DNA from: Bacteroidota bacterium
Lineage (GTDB): Bacteria > Bacteroidota > Bacteroidia > Chitinophagales > Chitinophagaceae
Assembly (NCBI GenBank): GCA_023427575.1
Contig: JAEZAY010000070.1
Span: forward strand, 1 to 9,523
Length of the DNA stretch: 9,523 nucleotides
Reading direction: 5' to 3'
Made by a program: the position numbers and the translations under genes. Shown in pieces: positions 1-6,854 of the stretch. A model generated the notes under the pieces. The model had not been told where the DNA came from. It ran no database searches and was given only the letters and a program-made list of their open reading frames with translations. Position 1 is the stretch's first letter. Each line of letters begins with the position of its first letter.

Positions 1-853
1 GGTAATTGGCCAGGTACATCAGCGCTGTAAAAACGATCAGCATGGCTCCCACATTTACCGCCAGTTTCAAACCGTCGGTGGTTCCCAGGGAAAGCGCATC
101 GAGGAAATTGTCGCCTATCTTTTCACGGGGCACCTTCAGTTCCCGCATGATCTCCTGCGTTTGAGGATAGAGAATTTTAGAGACCACGATGGCCGCGGGG
201 GCGCTCATTAAGGACTGGCTCAGCATATGGACCGCAAAGTATTGCTGCTGAGCCGGGTCATCGCCGCCCAGAAATCCCACGTAGGCGGCCAAAACACTTC
301 CAGCCGTGTTTGCCATGCCGCCAACCATGATCAGCAGCATTTCAGACCGGGTCATCCGGTCGAGGAATGGCCGGATCATCAGGGGCGCCTCGGTTTGTCC
401 CAAAAACATATTGGCAGCGGTTGAAACACTTTCCGGCCCTGAAACCCCGATTTTTTTCAACAACCAGGCGAACACAAAAACGATCTTCTGTAAAATGCCC
501 AGATAATAGAGCATGGCCGAAATGGCCGAAAAAAATATGATATTGGGAAGAACCTGAACAGCAAATACATAGGCCCAGGAACCTCCCGGATTGGCGAGAT
601 TTCCAAAAAGGAATTCGGTTCCCTTATGTCCGATGTTTATCAATTCCACAAACTGGCGTGAAATCCATCCAAATACAATTTTTACCACATTCACCCGAAG
701 TACGCCCAATGCAAACATCACCTGCGCGAAAATTCCAATAAGTACCAGCTTCCAATTGATTGCCCTGCGATTGTTGCTCAGTAGAAAACAAACAAGAATC
801 AGAAAGAACATGCCCAGCAGTCCACGCAGAATGTTTTCCAGTACAGGCGTCAT
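1..853 (-). CDS. nupC: CNT-family (NupC-type) nucleoside transporter, C-terminus beyond the window
   Basis: This encodes an inner-membrane concentrative nucleoside transporter, which imports nucleosides by symport with Na+ or H+. The visible 284 residues start at ATG (853-851). An in-frame TAA four codons upstream makes this the first possible start, and no Shine-Dalgarno sequence precedes it. Hydrophobic helices appear near residues 9-25, 34-50, 93-115 and 120-133. The family signature GQTEAPL lies at 152-158, with Asn148 just before it. In the Vibrio cholerae CNT structure the matching Gln-Thr-Glu of hairpin HP1 contacts the nucleoside and the nearby Asn helps bind Na+. The later segments MVGGMANTAGS (176-186) and LSLGTTDGLKLAVN (254-267) are also typical. 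CNT proteins have about 400-430 residues, so roughly 120-150 C-terminal residues, including HP2 and the rest of the substrate site, lie off the left edge. The coupling ion cannot be decided here. The nupC symbol reflects family membership, not proven orthology. Confidence 0.93.
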   Translation of the reverse strand, partial: MTPVLENILRGLLGMFFLILVCFLLSNNRRAINWKLVLIGIFAQVMFALGVLRVNVVKIVFGWISRQFVELINIGHKGTEFLFGNLANPGGSWAYVFAVQVLPNIIFFSAISAMLYYLGILQKIVFVFAWLLKKIGVSGPESVSTAANMFLGQTEAPLMIRPFLDRMTRSEMLLIMVGGMANTAGSVLAAYVGFLGGDDPAQQQYFAVHMLSQSLMSAPAAIVVSKILYPQTQEIMRELKVPREKIGDNFLDALSLGTTDGLKLAVNVGAMLIVFTALMYLANY

Positions 854-881
854 TGAGGAGATTTAATTGAAAATCGAGCGG

Positions 882-888
882 CAAGATA
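882..888 (-). promoter_or_regulatory. Weak candidate -7 element for the nucleoside transporter
   Basis: Read on the minus strand this is TATCTTG, close to the Bacteroidota -7 consensus TAnnTTTG but one T short. It lies about 28 bases before the transporter ATG, a plausible leader length. I see no convincing -33 TTG at the usual distance; the nearest TTG is about 26 bases upstream. The 186-base spacer (854-1039) must hold the start signals of two divergent genes, and nothing else in it is clearly promoter-like on this strand. Confidence 0.25.
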
Positions 889-1005
889 GGAAAAAACCAT
901 CGTGTCGGATTTTGCAAGATGAAGATTCCGCGCGAATAAATTCGGTTTTCAGCGCTTTTAAGGAAAGGATTGTAGCGCGGATACTGTTTTACATGTATGA
1001 AACCG

Positions 1006-1013
1006 GAACTTTG
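1006..1013 (+). promoter_or_regulatory. Weak candidate -7 element for the methyltransferase gene
   Basis: GAACTTTG differs from TAnnTTTG only at its first base and lies 26 bases before the preferred ATG at 1040. No clear -33 TTG sits about 20 bases upstream; that area is T-rich (GTTTTACA). The 8-base palindrome TACATGTA at 990-997 lies just upstream of the candidate and could be an operator or chance. Low confidence. Confidence 0.25.
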
Positions 1014-1039
1014 CTTCATCGTAATTGGTAAACAGTAAA

Positions 1040-1681
1040 ATGGATGTAATGGGCGAAGACAAAAACCAGCTATTAAAGCGAATTCCACTGGTACGAGAAA
1101 GCCGGTTCGGGATTGAATTGGAAATCCCTGATCCGGACGCCCTGAAAAATTATTATCTCGAAGAAAAGCGGCTTGGAAGGGATCTGCCTTTTCCTTTCTG
1201 GTCGAAGGTTTGGCCGGCCGCACTGGGTTTATGCCGGTATCTGGAAGAAAATCCCAAGCTGGTGGAAAACAAAAGGCTGCTGGAACTGGGAGCGGGGTTG
1301 GGACTGCCTTCTTTTTTATGTTCGAAAATCGCTGCATTTGCTATTGCCTCCGATTACAATGAAGATGCGGTTGGTCTGATCGCTCATAATATTCGCCGGA
1401 ATCAGATCCGGAACCTGGAAGCCATCCATATCGACTGGAATAAGATTCCCGAAGATCTTGTTTTTGATATTGTTCTGATGAGTGATGTGAATTATGCCCC
1501 GGCCGATTTTGGTCCTTTGCTAAAAACGATTCAGACCCTGATCCGAAATAAAACGAAGATTATTCTCAGCAGTCCGCAACGCCTGGCCGGGCGCGATTTT
1601 GTAAAAAAACTCGGTCCTGATTTCCGGGATTCAGCCCATTACGAACTGGAAGGGCAGGAGATACGTGTATATGTTAGTTGA
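1040..1681 (+). CDS. Class I SAM-dependent methyltransferase, METTL21/Methyltransf_16-like
   Basis: This predicted cytosolic enzyme transfers a methyl group from S-adenosylmethionine; the acceptor is unknown. With the ATG at 1040 it has 213 residues. A TTG at 1025 would add five residues and an ATG at 1049 would remove three. I prefer 1040 because an A-rich stretch precedes it. Features in order: FPFWSKVWPAALGL (51-64), the Trp-Pro segment that precedes the Rossmann fold in this family; motif I LLELGAGLGLPS (80-91), which binds SAM; the acidic residue Asp105 in ASDYNEDAV at the end of strand 2; IDW (131-133); and DVNY (149-152), which matches the D-x-x-Y motif of METTL21-type protein lysine methyltransferases. 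Bacterial relatives are often annotated as nicotinamide N-methyltransferase-like without biochemical proof. It is transcribed alone, divergent from the nucleoside transporter and convergent with trxA, so context gives no substrate. Fold assignment is firm; the protein-methylation idea is inference. Confidence 0.88.
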   Translation: MDVMGEDKNQLLKRIPLVRESRFGIELEIPDPDALKNYYLEEKRLGRDLPFPFWSKVWPAALGLCRYLEENPKLVENKRLLELGAGLGLPSFLCSKIAAFAIASDYNEDAVGLIAHNIRRNQIRNLEAIHIDWNKIPEDLVFDIVLMSDVNYAPADFGPLLKTIQTLIRNKTKIILSSPQRLAGRDFVKKLGPDFRDSAHYELEGQEIRVYVS

Positions 1682-1712
1682 ATAACCGGTACAATCAGGG
1701 CGCTGTAATTCC

Positions 1713-1783
1713 TTTTTGCCTTAAATGGTTGGCCCGAAGTTTTTTCCGTTAAAGGGTAGGTATTAATGCCTGAAAGGCAAAAA
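1713..1783. repeat. Inverted repeat in the methyltransferase-trxA convergent spacer
   Basis: TTTTTGCCTT (1713-1722) is the exact reverse complement of AAGGCAAAAA (1774-1783), with about 51 bases between. The right arm also forms a small hairpin GCCT-GAA-AGGC (1768-1778) next to the A tract. On the plus strand neither structure is followed by a run of T, so this is not a standard terminator for the methyltransferase. It may be a 3'-end structure or chance in a low-complexity stretch. Confidence 0.35.
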
Positions 1784-1807
1784 AAAGCTGTCCCTTTTAC
1801 GGACAGC
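1779..1807 (-). terminator. Rho-independent terminator of trxA
   Basis: On the minus strand a perfect 7-base-pair stem GCTGTCC / GGACAGC (1807-1801 and 1793-1787) encloses the 7-base loop GTAAAAG and is followed at once by eight T (1786-1779). It begins about 30 bases after the trxA stop. On the plus strand the same stem is followed only by a mixed pyrimidine-rich stretch (CCTCTCTTTAATCTTT), so it may act weakly on the methyltransferase transcript arriving from the other side. Confidence 0.9.
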
Positions 1808-1837
1808 CCTCTCTTTAATCTTTAGGATCAAGCCTGT

Positions 1838-2155
1838 TTATTTGTGTGCATCGATCTTTTTTACAAAATTCGATTTAGGTTGTGCTCCTACCAGCTTGTC
1901 AACCACTTTTCCGTCTTTAATAAACAGGATTGCCGGAATGGATGTAATCCCATAATTGATCGACAACTGCGGGTTATGATCCACATTCACTTTTCCAATA
2001 TTAACAGTACCGGAATATTCCACCGCCAATTCTTCTATAACCGGACCGATCGCGCGGCAGGGCCCACACCATTCAGCCCAAAAATCAATGACAGTCAGTT
2101 TATCTGATGACAAAACCTTCTCCTGGAAATTTGCATCTGTAAGTTCTAAAGCCAT
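1838..2155 (-). CDS. trxA: Thioredoxin
   Basis: This is a cytosolic thiol-disulfide oxidoreductase that reduces protein disulfides and is itself reduced by thioredoxin reductase. The 105 residues form a single thioredoxin fold of normal length, with no signal peptide or membrane segment. The active site is W-C-G-P-C (29-33). Asp24 matches the buried Asp26 of E. coli Trx, Lys55 matches Lys57, and the cis-proline is Pro74 in TSIPAILF. ATG at 2155 gives the usual N-terminus, with the AT-rich leader ending TTAATATTT and no Shine-Dalgarno sequence. The gene lies 143 bases downstream of dnaE on the same strand but has its own -7 box (2193-2200) and its own terminator (1779-1807), so it can be transcribed alone. 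The WCGPC site and absence of a leader argue against a ResA/TlpA-type exported protein. Confidence 0.97.
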   Translation of the reverse strand: MALELTDANFQEKVLSSDKLTVIDFWAEWCGPCRAIGPVIEELAVEYSGTVNIGKVNVDHNPQLSINYGITSIPAILFIKDGKVVDKLVGAQPKSNFVKKIDAHK

Positions 2156-2192
2156 AAATATTAATTTAAGTATTGTATACGTATCGAGGCTG

Positions 2193-2200
2193 CAAATTTA
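2193..2200 (-). promoter_or_regulatory. Promoter -7 element of trxA
   Basis: On the minus strand this reads TAAATTTG followed by C, an exact match to the Bacteroidota sigma-A -7 consensus TAnnTTTG. It ends 37 bases before the trxA ATG, giving a leader of roughly 30 bases. The -33 region is poor: the best match is a TTTC about 22 bases upstream. The leader contains the palindrome ATACGTAT (2177-2184), of unknown meaning. Confidence 0.7.
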
Positions 2201-2203
2201 CAA

Positions 2204-2229
2204 CCATTTTAGATCGACTGTTGAAATGG
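2204..2229. repeat. Short inverted repeat over the trxA -33 region
   Basis: CCATTT (2204-2209) and AAATGG (2224-2229) form a 6-base inverted repeat with a 14-base spacer. It lies directly upstream of the trxA -7 box, where a regulator would contact DNA. The arms are short and partly A/T, so a chance match is quite possible. Confidence 0.25.
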
Positions 2230-2298
2230 CATTCCACCAAATTCCTGTAGCCTTGTTAAATCCGGATGTTTCAGATCGTTTTGCTTAAAAACCGACCA

Positions 2299-5200
2299 TT
2301 AAACCGTTACCACCTGCACTTCCAGGTTGGTGTTTCCATAAAGCCATCCGGCCATTTCATCATTCATCTCAAATCCCGTATCCATTGTATACATGCAGAG
2401 CTTCGAGCGGGTTTTCGGATCCGTAATATTGAATTTTAGTCCATGGCGGCCCGGAAATGACTGCAAATTCTTTGCGAAAAAATTAACCATTTCTGTTGTA
2501 ATATGCCGTGCCTCTATGTCAATTACCAGTTGTTTCGTCAGGTGTTGCTTGATGCTTTCCAGCAAAATGATCTTTTCCGGCCTGAACTCAAACTGCTCAG
2601 TGTTAAATCGCGACCGGAATGCCCCGGTAATAAAAATGTTTTTTCCTTTCTCGAGGTAAACCGAAAACCGCATATAGTCGTCGCCCCATAGCATAAATTC
2701 CGATTTTCCGGAATAATCCTCAATTGTTAATGCCCCAAACTGACGGCCTTTTTTGGTAACCCGGTGTTGGGCGTCTACCACCAGACCGGCCAGCCGGAAG
2801 GTGCGGCCCGGATTTGCCTGCAAACCAATCGCATCTTTAATTTCATTAAAGTCGGCCAAAGGGGTAATTCCATAATACAACATTTCAAACCTGAAATGAT
2901 CCAGCGGGTGACCGCTCATAAACATACCCGTCACTTCTTTTTCAAAATCAAGTTTTTCCGTCAGCGACCAGGGTTCACAATTTGGAATTTTTGGAGGCAC
3001 AATATCCGGCATTTCCAAAGCTCCAAACAAGGTATTCGCCGTTCCGGTAGAATTCATCTGGTACTGATTTCCGAACCGGATTATCTTTTCCAGGCCGCTG
3101 ATGGTTTCTCCCGGGGGAATATGGAAATACTGGGCCCGGTGTAGTTCAGGAAAACAATCGAAGGCCCCGGCATAACACAAGCTTTCCAGGGTTTTTTTAT
3201 TAACCGTACGCAGGTTGCTGCGTTTCACCAAATCAAATATGGAGCTGAAAGGCCCGTTCTTTGTTCTTTCTTCAATAATGCTCTCCACCGCAGCTTCGCC
3301 CACTCCTTTTAAGCCGCCCAATCCAAAACGAATTTCTCCCCGGCTATTCACCGCAAAACCTTTTTTCGATTCATTGATATCCGGTCCCAAAACCATTCTT
3401 CCCATCCGTTTACATTCTTCCATGAAGAAGGTGATTTTTTCAATGCTGCCGGCATTGTTCAATACGGCAGCCTTGTACTCGGCCGGATAATGGGCTTTAA
3501 GGTAGGCAGTCTGATACGCCACAAATGCATAACAGGTAGAATGCGATTTATTAAACGCATACTGGGCAAATGCTTCCCAGTCGAGCCAGATTTTTTCCAG
3601 TTTATCAGCAGGGTGCCCTTTTTCGGTGGCGCCTTTAATAAACTGGGCTTTCATTTTATAAAGAACCGCCTTCTGTTTTTTACCCATGGCCTTCCTTAGT
3701 ACATCGGCATCGCCTTTACTAAATCCGGCCAGCTTTTGAGCAAGCAGCATCACCTGTTCCTGGTAAACAGTGATCCCATAGGTGTCTTTTAATTGTTCCT
3801 CCATTTCCGGAACATCATAACTGATCAGTTCGCGCCCGTGTTTGCGGTCGATATAGTTTGGAATATAGGCGATCGGACCTGGACGGTACAACGCATTCAT
3901 GGCAATCAGATCGTTGAAAGCATCCGGTTTCAGATCGCGCAGATACTTTTGCATCCCCGGGCTTTCAAACTGGAATGTTCCGATCGTATCGCCTTTCTGA
4001 TAGAGCTCAAAAGTTTTCTGATCATCGAGGGGAAGCGAATCGATATCGATTTCGACGCCATGATTCTGGCGGATCAGCTCCAATGCGTTTTTAAGGATAC
4101 TCAGGGTTTTTATCCCGAGGAAGTCCATTTTGATTACGCCCGCATCTTCAATAATACTTCCCTCAATCTGGGTGATCCAAAGTTCAGATTCCTTTGAAGT
4201 ACAAACCGGAATCAGCTCACTCAGGTCGCGGGGCGCGATAATGATGCCTGCCGCGTGAATGCCGGTATTTCGAACCGAACCTTCCAGTTTTTCGGCCTGC
4301 TGCAGCACTTCACTGTCGAGATTATTTCCCCGGTAAAGATCCCGGAGCTTTTTTATCATCTCCATATCATCCGGTCCGATTCCCTCCTTTTCTTCCAGCG
4401 ATTTTTCGCCTTCTTTTGCTGTGAGCGGAGCATGCAGTACCCGGCGCAATTCGATTCCCGGTCTTTCAGGAACCAGCTTGGCAAGGCCATTGGCTTCCGG
4501 CAGCGGAAGGTCCAGAACCCGCGCTACGTCTTTGATGCTCGACCGGGCCGCCATGGTACCATAGGTGATGATCTGGGCTACCTGGTTTTTCCCGTATTTG
4601 TTAACCACATAATCGATGACTTTCTGCCGGCCTTCATCATCAAAATCAGTATCGATATCCGGCATCGATTTACGATCGGGGTTTAAAAAACGTTCGAAAA
4701 GCAAATTGTATTTGATCGGATCAATATTGGTGATGCCCGTACAATAAGCTACTACGCTCCCCGCCGCAGATCCACGTCCCGGACCAACGAATACTCCAAG
4801 CTGACGACCCGCTTTTATGAAATCACTTACAATCAAAAAGTACCCGGCAAACCCCATTGTTTTAATCGTAAACAATTCGAAGTCGATCCTTTCCTGGATT
4901 TCGGGGCTGATTTCATTATACCGATCCCTGGCCCCTTCATAGGTAATATGCCGTAAATATTCCCATTGATTCAGGTTATTATCGTCATGCACCTGAAATT
5001 CTTTAGGTATCGGAAAGGCGGGCAGGAGAATATCTTTTTTGAGATTAAGAACATCCACCCGGTCTACGATCATATTGGTATTGTCGATCGATTCGGGAAT
5101 GTCCTTAAACAATTCGATCATTTCGTTCCTGGTCTTAAAGTAGAACTGATCGTTGGGAAATTTGAAGCGGCGGTCTTTCAGATGCACATCATCATTCACA

Positions 5201-5937
5201 AAATCATCGTAACCGGGAGTGCTTTTCTTTTCACCCGTATTTATACATAACAGAATATCGTGGGCATTGTAATCATCCTGGTCGGTATAATGGCTATCGT
5301 TGGTGGCAATTACCGGCACCTGGTACTTCCTGGAAAACTTCAGCAGGGTGTTGTTGATAAGTTCCTGTTCTTTAATATTATGCCGCTGGATTTCGATGAA
5401 ATAATCTTCACCGAATATATCGAGCCACCATTTGAATTCCTGTTCTGCTTTTTCTTCGCCATCGTGTAAAATAGTTTGCGGTACATAAGCGCCAATACAG
5501 CAGGTGGTTGCAATTAAACCCTCATGATAGCGTTCGATCAGTTGTTTATCAATACGGGGGTACTTGCTATACAGCCCTTCGATGTATCCCAGTGAAGTCA
5601 GTTTAATCAGGTTTTGATAACCGATGGCGTTTTTTGCGAGCAGTACCTGGTGATAGCGTTCATCCTTCTGTTCTTTGGTGAAGGTCTTCCGGGTTCTGTC
5701 TTCCACTACATAAAACTCGCAGCCTACGATGGGTTTTACCTTTAAGCTGCCATCTTCATTTTTATGCTTATGGGCTTCCGATACAAATTCAAAGGCGCCA
5801 AACATATTGCCGTGATCGGTGATGGCGATTGCCGGCATCCCGTCATTAATGGCTTTTTTATATAAGCTCTGGATGGAAGCGGCTCCGTCCAGTAGTGAAA
5901 ACTGCGTGTGTACGTGCAGGTGAGAGAAATCGGGCAT
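2299..5937 (-). CDS. dnaE: DNA polymerase III alpha subunit (replicative polymerase)
   Basis: This is the catalytic subunit of the chromosomal replicase, a C-family polymerase, 1212 residues and complete, with no intein or frameshift. ATG at 5937 starts MPDFSHLHVH; AAGGA lies close upstream, which is unusual beside its neighbours. Domains in order: an N-terminal PHP domain (about 1-290) with candidate metal ligands His8, His10, Asp17, His42, Glu74, His96, Cys147, Asp214 and His216; polymerase palm with GPGRGSAAGS (385-394) and the catalytic aspartates Asp429 and Asp431 (PDIDTDF) plus Asp605 (KMDFLG), matching Asp401, Asp403 and Asp555 of E. coli; fingers and thumb; a helix-hairpin-helix near 873-905 (GLKGVGEAAVESI); a clamp-binding position near 967-971 (ANTLF); an OB fold at about 1045-1125; and a C-terminal region of about 88 residues. 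E. coli DnaE has 1160 residues. The PHP ligands are degenerate in E. coli but appear intact here, so intrinsic 3'-5' exonuclease activity is plausible. Confidence 0.98.
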   Translation of the reverse strand: MPDFSHLHVHTQFSLLDGAASIQSLYKKAINDGMPAIAITDHGNMFGAFEFVSEAHKHKNEDGSLKVKPIVGCEFYVVEDRTRKTFTKEQKDERYHQVLLAKNAIGYQNLIKLTSLGYIEGLYSKYPRIDKQLIERYHEGLIATTCCIGAYVPQTILHDGEEKAEQEFKWWLDIFGEDYFIEIQRHNIKEQELINNTLLKFSRKYQVPVIATNDSHYTDQDDYNAHDILLCINTGEKKSTPGYDDFVNDDVHLKDRRFKFPNDQFYFKTRNEMIELFKDIPESIDNTNMIVDRVDVLNLKKDILLPAFPIPKEFQVHDDNNLNQWEYLRHITYEGARDRYNEISPEIQERIDFELFTIKTMGFAGYFLIVSDFIKAGRQLGVFVGPGRGSAAGSVVAYCTGITNIDPIKYNLLFERFLNPDRKSMPDIDTDFDDEGRQKVIDYVVNKYGKNQVAQIITYGTMAARSSIKDVARVLDLPLPEANGLAKLVPERPGIELRRVLHAPLTAKEGEKSLEEKEGIGPDDMEMIKKLRDLYRGNNLDSEVLQQAEKLEGSVRNTGIHAAGIIIAPRDLSELIPVCTSKESELWITQIEGSIIEDAGVIKMDFLGIKTLSILKNALELIRQNHGVEIDIDSLPLDDQKTFELYQKGDTIGTFQFESPGMQKYLRDLKPDAFNDLIAMNALYRPGPIAYIPNYIDRKHGRELISYDVPEMEEQLKDTYGITVYQEQVMLLAQKLAGFSKGDADVLRKAMGKKQKAVLYKMKAQFIKGATEKGHPADKLEKIWLDWEAFAQYAFNKSHSTCYAFVAYQTAYLKAHYPAEYKAAVLNNAGSIEKITFFMEECKRMGRMVLGPDINESKKGFAVNSRGEIRFGLGGLKGVGEAAVESIIEERTKNGPFSSIFDLVKRSNLRTVNKKTLESLCYAGAFDCFPELHRAQYFHIPPGETISGLEKIIRFGNQYQMNSTGTANTLFGALEMPDIVPPKIPNCEPWSLTEKLDFEKEVTGMFMSGHPLDHFRFEMLYYGITPLADFNEIKDAIGLQANPGRTFRLAGLVVDAQHRVTKKGRQFGALTIEDYSGKSEFMLWGDDYMRFSVYLEKGKNIFITGAFRSRFNTEQFEFRPEKIILLESIKQHLTKQLVIDIEARHITTEMVNFFAKNLQSFPGRHGLKFNITDPKTRSKLCMYTMDTGFEMNDEMAGWLYGNTNLEVQVVTV

Positions 5938-5977
5938 AGTTCCTTCTTTGTTTAACAGCCAGGGTTCCGGCCGCCCG

Positions 5978-5985
5978 AAAATTTA
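5978..5985 (-). promoter_or_regulatory. Weak candidate -7 element for dnaE
   Basis: On the minus strand this reads TAAATTTT, one mismatch from TAnnTTTG, about 40 bases before the dnaE ATG. A second candidate, GAAATTTG (6016-6023), also has one mismatch and would give a leader of about 70 bases. Neither has a clear -33 TTG. The dnaE promoter must lie in or beyond the 173-base spacer 5938-6110, since the gene upstream is divergent. Confidence 0.22.
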
Positions 5986-6083
5986 CCAAAATTCCGCGTC
6001 CTCCATGGCTGCCTGCAAATTTCCTTTTTGAAATGCTAAAATCCGCTTAATATTATCCACCGACTTTTTGGCAATGATTTTGT

Positions 6084-6091
6084 TACATTTG
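6084..6091 (+). promoter_or_regulatory. Promoter -7 element of the NlpC/P60 gene
   Basis: TACATTTG followed by C is an exact match to the Bacteroidota -7 consensus TAnnTTTG. A T-rich stretch with TTTTTGG ends about 12 bases upstream, closer than the usual -33 spacing, so the -33 part is uncertain. Transcription would start near 6096-6099, leaving a leader of only about 12-15 bases before the GTG at 6111. That favours initiation without a Shine-Dalgarno sequence. Confidence 0.6.
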
Positions 6092-6110
6092 CACCTGAAA
6101 ATATAACCTC

Positions 6111-6764
6111 GTGAGAAATATATCCGTATTAGTCGGCTCCCTGGTGATTTTCGCAAGTTGTACCACGATGAAAGGAACACCTGTGAAAAGCGAATCCTTG
6201 CCAGTGGCAAAATCCGGTTCCCCCCGCTTTATTGAAGATATCCGGATCAATCCGGCCGGCAGTTCTACCACGGTGGAAAATCCTTCGTTTACCCTGAAGC
6301 GTAATGCCATCGCTAAAAATACCGGAACCTCCAGCATCGAAGGGTTGAATGCACTTCAGTTTAAATATGGAATTCTGATTAATAGTCCGGTTGAATCACT
6401 TTCCAATGAAAAGCTTCTTTTGTTTCTTGAAGATTGGTATGGAACGCCATACCGCTACGGAGGCAGTTCCAAAACGGGGATCGATTGCTCTGCTTTTACA
6501 AATTTTCTGATGACCGATGTTTATGGGGTTCAGATACCCAGAACTTCCCGGGACCAGTTCCAGGTTTGTAAACAGATTGACAGGGAAGAGTTGCGCGAAG
6601 GCGATCTTGTATTTTTCAAGAACCGCGGCCGCATTTCACATGTAGGGGTTTACCTTGGCAACAATAAGTTTGCGCATGCATCCACATCCAGCGGGGTTAT
6701 GATCAGCGATCTGGCTGAAAATTATTTTTCCCGGCGTTATGCGGGATCCGGCAGAGTGCTTTAA
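6111..6764 (+). CDS. NlpC/P60-family cell-wall hydrolase, predicted lipoprotein
   Basis: This 217-residue protein is a predicted peptidoglycan peptidase of the NlpC/P60 family, whose members cut stem peptides, often at D-Glu-meso-diaminopimelate bonds. GTG at 6111 is chosen because it alone supplies the signal peptide: MRN, a hydrophobic run to Phe14, then FASC with lipobox Cys17. Phe at the -3 position is less common than Leu. The protein is thus probably anchored in the envelope. Residues 18-100 are a Ser/Thr- and Lys-rich linker without a recognised domain. The catalytic domain spans about 100-217: WYGTPYRYGG (109-118), nucleophile Cys126 in IDCSAF, His177 in RISHVGVYLG, and the third polar residue His189 in KFAHAS. 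The ending SRRYAGSGRVL is typical of the family. The domain organisation resembles the Spr/MepS lipoprotein group. It is transcribed divergently from dnaE and convergently with the flippase, so it is probably monocistronic. Exact cleavage specificity cannot be read from sequence. Confidence 0.93.
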   Translation: MRNISVLVGSLVIFASCTTMKGTPVKSESLPVAKSGSPRFIEDIRINPAGSSTTVENPSFTLKRNAIAKNTGTSSIEGLNALQFKYGILINSPVESLSNEKLLLFLEDWYGTPYRYGGSSKTGIDCSAFTNFLMTDVYGVQIPRTSRDQFQVCKQIDREELREGDLVFFKNRGRISHVGVYLGNNKFAHASTSSGVMISDLAENYFSRRYAGSGRVL

Positions 6765-6839
6765 AAATTTAAACCTTCTTTATTATTGGAACCGTTTTGC
6801 ATTTCTGCTGAGCAGCCTTGCCATGCCGAAAAGCAAGAA

Positions 6840-6854
6840 CTGTAATACTTACAG
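6840..6854. repeat. Small perfect inverted repeat at the flippase stop codon
   Basis: CTGTAA-TAC-TTACAG forms a perfect 6-base-pair hairpin with a 3-base loop. The right arm contains the flippase stop codon on the minus strand. It sits in the 84-base convergent gap 6765-6848, which also holds CTTGC/GCAAG and CTGC/GCAG arms and TTTAAAAATTTAAA at 6760-6773. None is followed by a T run on the relevant strand, so I do not call a terminator for either gene. Confidence 0.3.

Noticed and set aside
1025..1027. TTG at 1025 as the methyltransferase start
   Set aside because: An ATG follows five codons later with an A-rich upstream stretch, and the five extra residues add nothing recognisable.
624..1337. 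A 237-codon open frame on the minus strand spanning the transporter start and the methyltransferase
   Set aside because: It overlaps two genes with clear family motifs, one on the same strand in another frame and one antisense, and its translation is low-complexity with no recognisable domain.
4255..4686. A 143-codon plus-strand open frame inside dnaE, along with several smaller ones between 2393 and 5469
   Set aside because: All are antisense to continuous, well-conserved DnaE coding sequence and show no domain or start signal of their own.
6840..6854. Hairpin at the flippase stop as an intrinsic terminator
   Set aside because: The stem is only six pairs, mostly A/T, and no T run follows on either strand.
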